A stretch of 64,000 nt of DNA from Aplectana chamaeleonis (lineage: Eukaryota > Nematoda > Chromadorea > Rhabditida > Cosmocercidae), in the NCBI GenBank assembly GCA_029168955.1, contig JAPDOI010000213.1:864501-928500 (forward strand), given 5' to 3'. This document shows, piece by piece, positions 1-10,832 of the stretch. Every line of letters starts with the position of its first letter. Positions within the stretch are counted from its first letter, which is position 1. The notes beneath the pieces are model-generated. The model worked only from the letters and a program-made list of their open reading frames with translations. It had not been told where the DNA came from and did not search any database. The translations under genes and the position numbers were made by a program.

Positions 1-2412
1 AGAAAGTGTGCGGGACCCAAATGGGAGTGCGCAGGACGCCGAAGAAAGTGTGCGGGACCCAAGTGGAAGTGCGTAGGACGCCGTAGAAAGTGTGCGGGAC
101 CCAAGGTAGAGTGCGCCGGACGCCGTAGAAAGTGTGTGGGACCCAAGGTAGAGTGCGCCGGACGACGTAGAAAGTGTGCGGGACCCAAGGTAGAGTGCGC
201 CGGACGCCGTAGAAAGTGTGCGGGACCCAAGTGGAAGTGCGTAGGACGCCGTAGAAAGTGTGCGGGACCCAAGTGGAAGTGCGTAGGACGCCGTAGAAAG
301 TGTGCGGGACCCAAGGTAGAGTGCGCCGGACACCGTAGAAAGTGTGCGGGACCCAAGTGGAAGTGAACAAGATGCCGTGGAAAGTGTGCGGGACCAAGGT
401 AGAGGGCGCCGGACGCCGAAGAAAGTGGGCGGGACCCAAGTGGGAGTGCTCAGGACGCCATAGAAAATGTGCGGGACCCAAGTAGGAGTGCGCAGAACGC
501 CGTAAAAAGTGTGCGGGACCCAAGGTAGAGTACGCCGGACGCCAGATAAAGTATGTGGGACCCAAATGCGAGTGCGGCGGACGCCGAAGAAAGTGTGCGG
601 GACCCAAGTGGGAGTGCTCAGGACGCCATAGAAAATGTGCGGGACCCAAGTAGGAGTGCGCAGAACGCCGTAGAAAGTGTGCGGGACCCAAGGTATAGGG
701 CGCCGGACGCCGTAGAAAAGTGTGCGGGACCCAAGTGGGAGTGCGCGGGACGCCAAGAAAGTGTGCGGGACTCAAGTGGGAATGCGCCAGACGTCGTAGG
801 AAGCGTGCGGGATCCAAGTGGAAGTGCGCCAAACGCCGAAGAATGTGTGCGGGATCCAATTGGGAGTGCGCAGTACGCCGTAGAAAATGTGCGGGACTCA
901 AGTGGGAATGCGCAGGACGCAGCAGGAAGTGTGTGGAACGCAAATGCGAGTGCGCCGGACTTCGTAGGAAGTGTGTGGGAGCCAAGGTAGAGTGCGCCGG
1001 ACGCTGTAGAAAGTGTGTGGGACCCATGTGGGAGTGCGCCAGACGCCGTAGGGAGTGTGCGGGATCTAAGTGGGCGTGCGCCAAACGCCGTAGGGAGTAT
1101 ACGGGATCCAAGTGGAAGTGCGCAGGACGCCGTAGAAGGTGTGCGGGACGCAAGTGGGAGTGCGCAGGACTCATAAAAAGTGTGCGGGACCCAAGTAGGA
1201 GTGCGCGGGACGCCGTAAAAAGTGTGCGGGACTCAAGTGGGAATGCGCAGGACGCCGTAGAAAGGTGTGCGGGACCCAAGATAGAGTGCGCCGGACGCCG
1301 TAGGAAGTGGGCGGGACCCAAGTGGAAGTGCGCAGGACGCCGTAGAAAATATGTGGGATCCAAACGCGAGGGCGCCGGACGCCGAAGAAAGGGTGCGGGA
1401 CCCAAGTGGAAGTGCGCCGGACGCCGTAGATGGTGTGCGGGACCCAAGGTAGAGTGAGCCGGACGCCGTAGAAAGTGTGCGAGACACAAGTGGGAGTGCG
1501 CAGGACTCATAAAAAGTGTGCGGGACCCAATTGGGAGTGCGCAGGACGCCGTAGAAAGTTTGCGTGACTCAAGTGGGAATGCGCAGGACGCCGTAGAAGG
1601 TGTGCGGGACCCAAGGTAGAGTGCGCCGGACGCCGTAGGAAGTGGGCGGGACCCAAGTGGAAGTGCGCAGGACGCCGTAGAAAATATGTGGGATCCAAAT
1701 GCGAGTGCGCCGGACGCCGAAGAAAGTGTGCGGGACCCAAGTGGAAGTGCGCCGGACGCCGTAGATAGTGTGCGGGACCCAAGGTAGAGTGCGCCGGACG
1801 CCGTAGAAAGTGTGCGGGACACAAGTGGGAGTGCGCAGGACTCATAAAAAGTGTGCGGGACCCAAGTGCGAGTGCGCCGGGCGCCGAAGAAAGTGTGCGG
1901 GACTCAAGTGGGAATGCGCAGGACGCCGTAGAAGGTGTGCTGGACCCAAGGTAGAGTGCGCCGGACGTCGTAGGAAGCGTGTGGGACCCAAGTGGAAGTG
2001 CGCAGGACGCCGTAGAAAATATGTGGGATCCAAAGTGCGAGTGCGCCGGACGCCGAAAGAAAGTGTGCGGGACCCAGAGTGGAAGTGCGCCGGACGCCGT
2101 AGATAGTGTGCGGGACCCAAGGTAGAGTGCGCCGGACGTCGTATGAAGTGTGCGGTACACATGTGGGAGTGCGCAGGACTCATAAAAAGTGTGCGGGAAC
2201 CAAGTGGGAGTGATCCGGACGCCGTGTAAAGTGTGTGGGACCTAAGTGGGAGTGCGCAGGACTCATAAAAAGTGTGCGGGACCCAAGTGGGAGTGCGCAG
2301 GACGCCATAAAAAGTGTGCGGTACCCAAGGTAGAGTGCGGCCGACGACGTAGAAAGGGTGCGGGATCCAAGTGGAAGTGCGTTGGACACCGTAGAAAGTG
2401 TGCGGGACCACT
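1..2412. repeat. 42-bp minisatellite array A
   Basis: About 57 units with a period of exactly 42 bp. Each contains words such as AGTGTGCGGGACCCAAG, followed by GTGCGCAGGACGCC or GTGCGCCGGACGCC. Units vary at a few positions (AAGTGGGAGTG, AAGGTAGAGTG, AAATGCGAGTG), and variant types alternate in higher-order blocks, as near 1233-1457 versus 1590-1800. Because 42 is divisible by three and the unit lacks stops in several frames, long 14-residue repeat frames appear on both strands. I read these as by-products rather than genes. The array runs off the left edge of the window. Its right end decays at about 2412, with a short echo at 2571-2600 beyond an inserted element. Confidence 0.95.
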
Positions 2413-2420
2413 AGACGAAA

Positions 2421-2562
2421 AATACCGTGCGGTACCGATTGCCACAAAGCCATAAAATACTTTGAATTTTTCATTTGAGAGCCTTAGTCGGCCGGTCACA
2501 TATAGAAATGCAACTGATATCATAATTTCATGCTCTTGTGGCAATCGGTACCGCACGGTATT
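2421..2562. mobile_element. 142-bp MITE with 26-bp perfect TIRs
   Basis: The left end (2421-2446, starting AATACCGTGCGG) is repeated exactly in reverse complement at 2537-2562. The interior has no coding potential. Array-A-like sequence (GCGGGACC, AAGTGGG) lies on both sides, so the element appears to have landed in the decaying edge of the minisatellite. The perfect ends suggest a fairly young copy. No clear target duplication was identified and the superfamily is unknown. Confidence 0.75.
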
Positions 2563-2640
2563 TGGAGTTTACTTGCGGGACCGAAGTGGGTGAGAGCAAA
2601 ACTTCAAAATCGTTTTGTGCGTCTATCTCAGATGATTGGC

Positions 2641-2760
2641 CGCTCGGAGCGGACCCGGACAGCAACCCGAGCGTCGCTGTCTCTCCGCTCCGGGCGAAAA
2701 TCGGGCATCTACTCAGGCGACCGAGGTTGCTGTCCGGGCGACTGAGGTCCGCTCGAGGTG
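2641..2760. repeat. G+C-rich imperfect inverted repeat, copy 1
   Basis: GGACAGCAACC near 2656 faces GGTTGCTGTCC near 2725, with further pairing outward (GAGCGGAC against GTCCGCTC). A related copy lies at 8462-8615, sharing the words CCCGGACAGC, GCTGTCCGGGCG and CCGCTCCGGGCG. It is probably a small degraded foldback element. Confidence 0.5.
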
Positions 2761-2844
2761 ACGTCCGATTGGATTTCCAACTGAGTTGCTGATGAGGACA
2801 CGAGCTCTCCATGGGACGGCGTAAGCCACATCGTAATAAGCCAG

Positions 2845-3786
2845 TTGCGCTTGATGCAAAGCGTGTGACGCGTTGTGAGCTGTAGTGGCGCTTCATACAA
2901 AGCGTGCCCCACGTGGCTAAAACTAGTAGGGCTTCATCCAGAGCGTGCGGCGCGCGGTTGGAAGCTAGCAGCGCTTCATCTAGGGTGTGCGCTGCGTGGT
3001 AAAAAATCAACAGCGCTCCATGAAGAGCGTGCCCAGCGTGGTTTAAAGCTAGTAACGCTTCATGCAGAGCATTCGCCGCTTGGTTCCAAAGCTAGTATCG
3101 CTTCACCCAGAGCGTGCCCCGCGTTGCAAAAAACTAATAGCGCTCCATGCAGAGCGTGTCCCGCGTGGTTTAAAGCCAGTAGCCTTTCAGCCAGAGCGTG
3201 CCACGCGTGGAATAAAGCTAGTAGCGCTTTATCTAGGACGTGCGCTGCGTGGTAAAAAGCTAACAGCGCTCCATGCAGAGCGTGCCCCGCGTGGTTCGAA
3301 GCTAGTAACGCTCCATGCAGAGCAATCGCCGCGTGGCTTAAAGCTAGTATCGCTTCACCGAGAGCGTGTCCCGCGTTGTAAAAACCAATAGCGCTCCATT
3401 CAGAGAGTGCCCCGCGTGGTTTAAAGCTAGTATCGCTTGCGTGCCCCGCGGTGTTAAAAACCAATAGCGCTTTATTCAGAGCGTGCCACGCGTGGTTTAA
3501 AGCTAGTAGCGCTTTATCCAGAGCGTGCGTCGCGTGGTCTAAAGCTAGCAGCGCCTCATCCGAAGCGTGTCCCGCGTGGTTTAAAGCTACTAGCCTTTCA
3601 GCCAGAGCGTGCCCGGCGTGGTTTAAAGCTAGCAGCGTATTATGCAGAGCGTGCCCCGCGTGGTTGCGAGTAGCGCTGCATCCAGAGCGTGCACCGCGTG
3701 GTCTAAAGCTAGTAGCGCTTGATTCAAAGCGGGCCCCGCGTGGTTTAAAACTAGCAGCGCTTCATATAGAGCGTGCGCCGCGAAGT
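2845..3786. repeat. 42-bp minisatellite array B
   Basis: About 22 units of 42 bp, typified by AGCGCTTCATGCAGAG followed by CGTGCCCCGCGTGGTTTAAAGC. It has the same period as array A but no convincing sequence similarity to it. Open frames of 14-residue repeats occur on both strands (for example 3062-3391 plus and 3060-3464 minus), a consequence of the period. The array starts only about 280 bp after the end of array A. Confidence 0.93.
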
Positions 3787-3966
3787 AGAACCTGAATCTA
3801 CATGATGCTGTGGAAAGTAGAGCACTTCAGTGTGGAAGGTATTGAAATAGTTGCACTACACTGTATTACAAATGCTGAAAACTAGTTCATTAATCAAAAT
3901 TCAACAACAAAGTGTGTATACTCCTTTCACGGAACAATTACGCTAAAAAATCTGCTCATACAATGA

Positions 3967-4459
3967 GATCCAATTTCACAGACTTCAGAAACCTTTCAAC
4001 CGCTCTTAGCAGGTTCTAAGCATGCGACTCCAGCAGCAGTGGGGGCACCTAAAAAGCATTCTTCTCAGACCAATCATAATATTCGACAGGGTACGTCAGG
4101 TAAGAAGCTACCTCATCCTCGGTCTTTGCAAAGTTGCGCGACTTTGGAATTCACAACAGAAGCCAAGAATTCAACCGAAGACATCACTGGGTTACCGGAT
4201 TGAGAGAGCGGCTGCGGTCGATAGGCCAGTGGTCCTTGAATGAGAAATTGAATCGATTGTGAGCAATCTACAATCTACAGATACCACATTTGAAAAAACT
4301 ACAAAAAATATAACCGTCCCAGAACCGAGTCTAAATCAAGATACGGGTCCTGTACTTGCAACTGCAGGAATCGCAGAACACACTCATCCTGGGTACGAAT
4401 TCCACCGCGATCCAAACAAAACCACTCAACGTAATATAAACCCACATTCAGAGGTGTGA
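3967..4459 (+). pseudogene. Decayed coding-like frames, unidentified
   Basis: One frame is open from just after a stop at 3964-3966 to a stop at 4199-4201, about 78 codons, Ser/Thr/Pro/Gln-rich and without an ATG. A frame shifted by one is open up to a stop at 4241 and again to a stop at 4457-4459, with a Thr-rich segment (KTTKNITVPEPSLNQ). Together they could be one ancestral low-complexity reading frame with one frameshift and one nonsense change, for example a gag-like or disordered protein. I do not recognise a family. Chance open frames are the main alternative. Confidence 0.3.
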
Positions 4460-4482
4460 ACTTGAAATGGAGGTGAATTTAG

Positions 4483-4725
4483 TTGGTTAAGCTTTTTTGG
4501 GACTGTATGGGCGCTCAAGATTACAGAAAATCTCAAAGTTTAAGTCCAAAGACAAAAATCGCTCGATTGCTAACCCCCCCCCCCCCTCAGGATAGAGCAG
4601 CCAGTAACGCGCGAAATCCGAGGCCCGCTATCGATCTACAGCACCTGTGTTCTCAGTGGGACAAACATGGATTCGTCTCGCACATGCTACCATGGATCAT
4701 CCATTTCATGCTCCTGAAACCATGA
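4483..4725 (+). pseudogene. Unidentified open frame interrupted by a C13 tract
   Basis: An 80-codon frame with an internal run of 13 cytosines at 4574-4586 that would encode prolines. Homopolymers of this kind change length easily, so the frame may be out of register. It follows the decayed frames at 3967-4459 on the same strand and may be part of the same degraded gene. No family was recognised. Confidence 0.2.
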
Positions 4726-5085
4726 ATAAAATGTGTGAGGGGTCTTAGCGCTTCCCAACAGCGAAGAAAGGCTCTGAAAGGGGGGAAGCGAAGTGTCATG
4801 ATTGGAGAAAGCACCGGATAGAGACGGCCCGCTCTCCACGTCCCTATCGGTTGTATCTTTTACTCTGACGCCACCTAACTATACGGAGCCGTCTACCATC
4901 CGTAGTGATCCTGCACCGCTCTGTGCCGCCCTTAGACCTTCTTCATAGTCGGCCGATCGATTGTAGCCAGCCCGGTCGATGAGCATGCGAAGGAGGTGCA
5001 AAAAATTCATCCGTTATGACCGGACTGAGCACGTTTGTGCCGCCCGTGTCCATTCCGGTCTATACGCATGCAATACGTTGCTCAC
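4726..5085. other. No feature recognised
   Basis: Mixed-composition sequence without a long frame, tandem repeat or inverted repeat that I could find. Confidence 0.4.
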
Positions 5086-5088
5086 TTA

Positions 5089-6162
5089 CAAGGGAACCAC
5101 AATAGGCCATAGTGACCATTCCAAATGAAATGTACTTTTCTTGAACCATTTTCGGACAAAAAGTCCGAATATGCCCATCGCAGCTGCCTAGACCCACTCT
5201 GAAAAAGTTATGAGCATTTTTTCTCTGATTTTCGTACTTATTGTACCCTCCAAAAAGCGCATTATTCTTGGGAAAATCCGGAAACGGACCTCATATTCGT
5301 GTTCAGCGCCCAAAACTACCCCACTAAGCAAAGTTAGGTTGAAGGAACATTCTCCAAACTTTGCGCAGCGTTTTGGACTTGTACGGATTTTCGGTTGAGC
5401 GTTGATTTATACCAATTAGAGGGCTCTCGAAGCGTTTTAGAAAAATATTCCAGATTTGATTAAAAATTCGCTCTGGGGGGTTATTTGTAATGCCGATCAC
5501 GAATCCGAGGTTCATTTATCGATTTTCCGAAGTTTTCGACTGTATTCGTTCACAGATTCCAATCGGGGGAGAATTTGATGGCAAATCGCGACTTTTGAAA
5601 GATTTTCAGGTGCTTCTATAGAATAGGCTCAAGTTATGTCTTTGAGGGTTGTTTCGAGTGCTGAACACGAATCTGATGTCGGTTTATCGATGTTTGGCAG
5701 CTTGCGGTAGATTAGGGTGGGCATACGGTAGTATGGTCAAAGTCTCAGATTTGTCTAAAAGTTTCTATGCTGGGGTTACTTGGGGTGCTGAATACGAATT
5801 TGATGTCCATTTGTCGATTATCGGAATATTGAGGTAGATTTTGCCTCCTAAATGGCATGTTACCTACCGTAACCTACAGTAAACCCTAAAATTTGGGCAA
5901 GCAAACCCCAGATTCGGGTTCAGCACCACAGATTACCCCTACACACATGTTTGTAGCGAAATCGGAAGAAAAATTCAAAAACACCCTAAAAATTGCATGG
6001 GGGTACCCTTACCTTGCCGCGAAGCTTTAAAAACGCTCATAGCTTTTTTCAGAGTGGGTCTAGGCAGCTGCGATGGGCATATTCGGACTTTTCGTCCAAA
6101 AATGGTTCTAGAAAAGTACAGTTCATTTGGAATGGTCACTATGACTTAGTATGGTTCCCTTG
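5089..6162. mobile_element. 1,074-bp TIR element with TTA target duplication
   Basis: Inverted repeats of about 130 bp (5089-5218 and 6030-6162, roughly 90% identical by eye) begin CAAGGGAACCA. TTA lies immediately outside both ends (5086-5088 and 6163-6165). A TTA/TAA duplication is typical of PIF/Harbinger elements, so a non-autonomous Harbinger-like element is the likely class. No transposase is present. The interior holds copies of a dispersed unit with words such as GTGCTGAACACGAATCTGA and GTTTATCGAT, in both orientations. This unit also occurs at 33300, 35300-35740, 43140-43740, 46300-46600 and 49890-50120. Confidence 0.75.
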
Positions 6163-6214
6163 TTAGGTCTAAAATCCCCTCGATGTGGCCGTACTGGACC
6201 CGCATGGTCCGTCC

Positions 6215-6260
6215 TGATCCAGCTGTGACCGTCATGGTAGTGACGGTCACAGCTGGATCA
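6215..6260. other. Perfect 20-bp hairpin
   Basis: TGATCCAGCTGTGACCGTCA (6215-6234) is followed, after a 6-base spacer, by its exact reverse complement (6241-6260). It could be the core of a very small foldback element, or a cruciform or RNA hairpin site. It lies about 50 bp outside the right end of the TTA-flanked element. Confidence 0.85.
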
Positions 6261-7278
6261 AGCAAGCCATCTGTCATTGATTGCTAAGGTGGGAAATCTC
6301 CCGTTACGGCCGGATTCAGCCGGCCGCCGCAGCGCCTGATCCCCCTCACTCGTGGCAGTGGTTTGAGACCCTCTCTGACAATGGTAGCGTTAATCCGCCA
6401 TAGGCCCCGCTCACACGGGCTGTAGGCCCGAACGTTCGTCAAAACAACAACTGTCTAAGCAACAGAAAAAAATGGTTCTTGCGCGCCTTTCAGTGTTACA
6501 GTCATCACACTGAGGGGCCGCTAATGAGCGCTTCGGTAAATTAGCCTACGCTTGAGCTAGAAAAAAAACAAAGTTGACCATCTAAAGCGAGAAATTGCAA
6601 AATTTGCCCGTTGGAAAGTGGTGTAAATCCCTTATATTTCCAAATGGTCTCTGAAGCCTCAGTCTTTCTTCTAAAATACAGCAGTTGTACAGAGGGTGTT
6701 CACATTGGAGGTTCATCGTAGAAGACTTCGGCTTCATGCCATAGCTCACTCGCGTGAGTACGCGTCGCGGTTCGATTAGTCTTGCGCGCAAGGCGAACGC
6801 TTAAAACACACCACCGTTTAGAAGTCTTCAGTTCTTCATACGAGTAAATGGGTATCGATTATGACAAGAAATGAACGCAGGAAAGCTAATAACGCTCCAG
6901 GACATGCCAGTTTATTGGATTTCACCTAAAAGCGAGAATGTCGCGTCCCGCCCATCGCATGCGCGCGACGCTCACCGACCGCGACGCAGCAGGCACAGGT
7001 GAACAATGTTCGCCTCCCGTTTTGCCCAGAGAAATCCTTTTTTTGCTATTTGAGTATGAGCGACTTCAGTTAACATCCAGGTCGCCAGCGGATATTAGAC
7101 AGGCCTGAACAACTCCAAGTTGTGTAAAAGAACTTTCTGTGGCGAATTCCATTTCAAACTAGAGAGACGAGTTGGAATATCCTACTATGCGACCCACTAC
7201 TGTGCTCTCAGGGTTGATAATTTTCACCGTTGCTTGCCCCTGTTCTGAACACAGATAATAGTGAGAAAATAGCATTTA
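6261..7278. other. Mostly featureless
   Basis: Apart from a short palindromic word at about 6319-6340 (GGCCGG facing GCCGGCC), I see no repeat or credible coding exon. The small minus-strand frame at 6582-6791 has no recognisable domain. Confidence 0.35.
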
Positions 7279-8098
7279 CTGTGCTTCTCCGTGTCAAATT
7301 CCGCTCCCCAATTGCGTATCGAGACGCTTCTGCGGCCGCACGCTCTCGAGCCGGAACAGATTCCAGCGCAACACGTTTTCATAAAATTTTTGGTTTCTTC
7401 TGTGACTCAAGCTGCCATTTTGTGTTTCTACATATATTTAAGGGTTATATCTATACGCACACTAATTATGTCCTTCCGGGTGCCTTCGCAACAATTTCTA
7501 GGGGAGAAAAAATCAACGATGGTAGATACTTTCTAATTCACGTTTATTTTTGTAATTCTTTTCCCTTTTTGTTTTTTTTTACATTCCAATAATTTATGAT
7601 TGTTTGGTTTCCTAGGATGGTTCCGGTCTCATCTCAGAATCGATCGCATTCGGGATTAAACCGGAACTATTCTTAAAAACTCAAACACATGAAGAGAATA
7701 ACGAAACTAAACAACCATAAAAATTATTTGAATGTTAAAAAAACAAAATGAATAGAGAATATCGTATGAACGAAAAATAAACGAGAATAAAAAAAATAAA
7801 AATAAACGAGAATTAAAAAAATTTAACCACACTCGAGAATTTTTTTCTGCCCTGGAAGTTGTTGCGACGGCATCTGGGAAGAAAAATTCGTGCGCATGTA
7901 TATAGATATAACACTGTAATATATGAAAACACAAAAAACGTGTTTAATCAGAAAAGGAAATAAGAGAGATAAATAAAATGAAGGGATCCACGTACAATCA
8001 GCTGATCGGTGCTAGAAACTCGTCCGGCTCGGGCGCGTGCGGCCGCGGACCGTCTTGATACGCAATTGCGGAGCGGAATATGATGTGGAGAAGCAAAG
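7279..8098. mobile_element. 820-bp long-armed foldback with NotI-type ends
   Basis: The ends resemble the approximately 280-bp NotI MITE family found later in the window: CTGTGCTTCTCC at the left and its near-complement at 8087-8098. GCGGCCGC lies in each arm, at about 7333 and 8038. Pairing continues inward for several hundred bases; for example GCCTTCGCAACAA near 7480 faces TTGTTGCGACGGC near 7856. The centre is A/T-rich. It looks like an enlarged relative of the 280-bp elements and has no transposase. Confidence 0.7.
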
Positions 8099-8143
8099 AA
8101 CATCAACTAGCAAATAGCAACTATTGTCAATCTCTTGACGGGG

Positions 8144-8278
8144 GGAAGCCGCGACGCTGTTATGATGGCTTCACAATGGAAGCCGAGCGGTTGTTTTTGG
8201 AAAAACACAATGGTAAAATTGGAAAAACAACCGCTCCTCTCCCAAAATAATTCGATTCCGGCTGTATCGCGGCTTCCT
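8144..8278. mobile_element. Small MITE-like inverted repeat
   Basis: GGAAGCCGCG (8145-8154) faces CGCGGCTTCC (8268-8277). Inside, GAGCGGTTGTTTTT (8185-8198) faces its exact complement (8223-8236). The two nested pairings suggest a compact foldback element of about 135 bp. No target duplication is evident. Confidence 0.5.
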
Positions 8279-8461
8279 AGAAACAAGGCATGAAACATAC
8301 ACGAACCACAAAATAAAAAAAAAACAAAGAAAACTGAGTGGGAGATCACAAAAACCAACCCGCTGAACGTAGAACGCGGCGCGCCGCGACGCCAGGGGAT
8401 CGTGTCGGGACCAGCTAAAAACCAGTAGGGCGCACTGCGTCTCTTGCTCTCTCACTAGAGC

Positions 8462-8615
8462 ACAGCAGTCGCCCGGACAGCGACCGGACAAGGACCGTCG
8501 GTTGATTTCTCAACCGAACAGCAACCTCGGCCGCAATTTCAGCCTCGGCTGCTGTCCGGGCGGTGACGTCATAAGTGGGAGGAGCCGGTCCCGCTCCGGG
8601 CGGCCAAATGCCTGA
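8462..8615. repeat. G+C-rich imperfect inverted repeat, copy 2
   Basis: GTCGCCCGGACAGC near 8468 faces GCTGTCCGGGCGG near 8550. It shares several words with the element at 2641-2760, including GCTCCGGGCG. It is probably the same degraded family. Confidence 0.45.
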
Positions 8616-9020
8616 GTAAGAGAGTGTATACCACCCCTTTCTTCAAGTCCCCTCCCCCTTAAACACTCATTTCAACTGCTTAGCTGTTTATATGCACCAA
8701 CCTTTCTAAATCGGGTTTATATACGATGGAAATGTGAGTTAATCGAAATATGCATCCAGAAAACACAAACATCATTATACTTCATTTGGCAATAAAAGTA
8801 GCAGGGTGTCGGTTGGTCATGGAGGCCTTTACTAAATCTGAAACAGCGGTTGTCTTTATCATGACAGAAATGGATATAAATGAGCTACCATTTTAGGACC
8901 TCTTAAAACTAGAGAAGGGTCGGTGTGCAACTGCATAAGAAAGTAGGTTAGCAAGGTTTGCAAGGTTTGGAATGCTGCATAACTTCTGATTGCTCGAGCG
9001 TTGTCCTCGAAACCAGCTCA
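8616..9020. other. No feature recognised
   Basis: A/T-leaning sequence without clear frames or repeats. Confidence 0.35.
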
Positions 9021-9021
9021 T

Positions 9022-9198
9022 GGGCCGGCGCAACCGGACTCCAGCGACAGAGGCCGGCGAAAGCCGGCAAGCGTGAGAACTTCTGAACGCCAACTCACAT
9101 AGAATCAGCGTATGTCGATTATACTCAAGATGCCGGCGAAGCCGGCAAATGGGCCGGTGTAACCGGACCCCAGCGGCAGAGGCCGGTGTCAGCCGGCC
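9022..9198. repeat. Direct duplication of a GCCGG-rich 48-mer
   Basis: The segments 9022-9069 and 9151-9198 are about 85% identical (GGGCCGG, AACCGGAC, CCAGCG, CAGAGGCCGG, AGCCGGC), separated by 81 bp. A further GCCGGCGAAGCCGGC palindrome lies at about 9132-9146. This may be a degraded tandem repeat or subterminal repeat of an older element. Confidence 0.7.
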
Positions 9199-9452
9199 GA
9201 CCCCGCTGGTGGGATTAATATTGAGCGAACATGCAGGCCAGTCAATTCTCTTCACCTTAAGCCATGTTCTGACTGCACGTGGTCGCTGCGGCCATGCGAA
9301 GGACAACTGTTCCCTTTTCATCGCTCGTAATGGAAAGGCGCTTATATTGTAAACGCTTCGTGGCAAATGTCCTACATCGCTGGGTCGCGGCGACGAAATT
9401 CTATGTTTTACTGCTTCGCTGCTGGAGGAGCGATTCTCGATGGTCGCTGATC

Positions 9453-9491
9453 ATCGCTCCATCGCTGCCATTATGGCAGCGATGGAGCGAT
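9453..9491. other. 39-bp perfect palindrome
   Basis: Nineteen-base arms (9453-9471 and 9473-9491; ATCGCTCCATCGCTGCCAT and its complement) surround a single central base. It sits in a stretch with many ATCGCT words. It may be the core of a foldback. Confidence 0.85.
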
Positions 9492-9983
9492 TGCCAGCGG
9501 ATGACACGTTTCGTCTAGTGAACATTGACCCTTTAACATGACAAGATCAGTGTTTATGAATCGGAACATGTTATTGATGGCCACTGGCCATTAATTTCCA
9601 CCGATTCACTGATTTTTTCCTATCGTCCATGAGGCTATGCACTTTGAACAGAATCGCTGCCGCTGCCACATCGCTGCAGCAGCGGGTGAAAAATCGCTGC
9701 GAGGAAAAACAGCAGCGATGCAGTCAAAACATGGCTTACTTAGAAAGTCGAGGGTCCTATTCGGCCACGATAGGCTTTCGATTCGACTACAATGCGGTTG
9801 GACGACGATACATCCACGTACTTTCCGTGCGCCACGTGGTTTAATCGTCGTGCAAGTGAGAAGCACGTGCCGCCGATCATAGCCGTTTCACTCGGCCACG
9901 ACACGCTTTGATTCGACTACGATGAGTTTGGACGCCGGACGAGCCACAACGCCCATGATTGAACACGTTGATCGATCGCTTAA

Positions 9984-10522
9984 AGGCAGTGGTCGCGCTC
10001 GAATATGCTTGTCTTCTTTCCTTTCTGAGCCCTTTTCTGGGTATAGAGTAGTAGAACCTATAAGAAAAAATCGCGAAAAAAATGCTGTTCTGTTCTAGGC
10101 CAAATTTGAAGCCTGAACTTCCTTGTATTTTGATGGTGGACGAGTCCACCCCATCATCGGCATCGATGATCTCTAGTATCAAGAAAATCAGTTGGCTTGA
10201 AATTGAATTTCAATCAATGAAACTTCGGAGTTATGTACACATCTAGTCAAAAACATTGACTAAAGAGCTTGCTTTCATTGTTAACTGCTTTATTGGGTAA
10301 ATTTGCATTTATTTCTTCCTCTGAGAGTCGATGATTTTCGACTGCTTGGCATGAGACTGTGATCTTTCTGTGCTCGTGTGCACGAACTGGAAGTTTAGGG
10401 TTTTAATAACTCTAATTCTAGCCCGTTTTTCACCGCGCTACCTTCATAGTTTTTGAGCTGTTTTTCATCTGAGCTGATTTTTGTAGTTTTTTCGATAACG
10501 TTTTTCATCGTGACCACTGCCT
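9984..10522. mobile_element. TTAA-flanked element inserted in foldback arm
   Basis: The ends are AGGCAGTGGTC and GACCACTGCCT. TTAA is present on both sides (9980-9983 and 10523-10526). The uninterrupted partner arm of the foldback (around 11727-11745, read in reverse) lacks this 539 bp, so the insertion is polymorphic between the two arms and therefore younger than the foldback. A truncated relative starts at 24637. It has no coding capacity. Confidence 0.85.
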
Positions 10523-10559
10523 TTAAGAACTGACTCGGCGCATATCAGCCACGCAGTAC

Positions 10560-10770
10560 TTATATAAGGGGCCCGATCCCAGAGAGAGTCCGCCTTTCGG
10601 GGCTGCTCCTGAAAGGTGACTACGAGTCACTTTCTAGACGATTTTTGGATCGGTAAGGGGTCTGCCCTACAGTCCTCAGCGATGGGAGGTCCCTCGCTGT
10701 CGACCGTGGCGAGGGCGATGTCCCTGTCGCAGACTGCTGTGAGGGGTGATCCCTAGCTGCGGGCCGTGAC
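10560..10770 (+). ncRNA. TATA-plus-hairpin module, copy 1 (candidate structured RNA)
   Basis: TATATAA at 10561 is followed about 50 bp later by a hairpin (10611-10634, GAAAGGTGACT facing AGTCACTTTC with one bulge). Then come ATTTTTGGA at 10641, a hairpin at 10679-10696 (GCGA-GGGA facing TCCC-TCGC) and another at 10709-10730 (GCGAGGG facing CCC-TCGC). The same order occurs in the opposite foldback arm and in the element at 14595-15168, with changed but mostly still pairing stems. ATTTTTG resembles an Sm-type site, but no known snRNA or spliced-leader RNA could be matched. It could instead be a transposon promoter and leader. Confidence 0.4.
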
Positions 10771-10832
10771 TCGGATAGGATCCTTGTTTGGTGAGACCCG
10801 CTCCCATCAAAGGGGTGGGGCCCCGCCCCCAG

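Noticed and set aside
2790..2830. CTGATGAGGACACGAG, similar to a hammerhead ribozyme core
   Set aside because: The required GAAA box and matching stems are missing downstream.
1..3786. CRISPR array
   Set aside because: Units are contiguous with no unique spacers, and the context is eukaryotic.
136..3795. Long open frames of 14-residue repeats in arrays A and B, on both strands
   Set aside because: The 42-bp unit is divisible by three and lacks stops in several frames, so open frames appear in multiple frames and both orientations. There is no codon bias or splice context.
10560..10770. Spliced-leader RNA or a known spliceosomal snRNA
   Set aside because: The ATTTTTG word and flanking hairpins are suggestive, but no leader exon with donor and no recognisable snRNA core sequence could be found.
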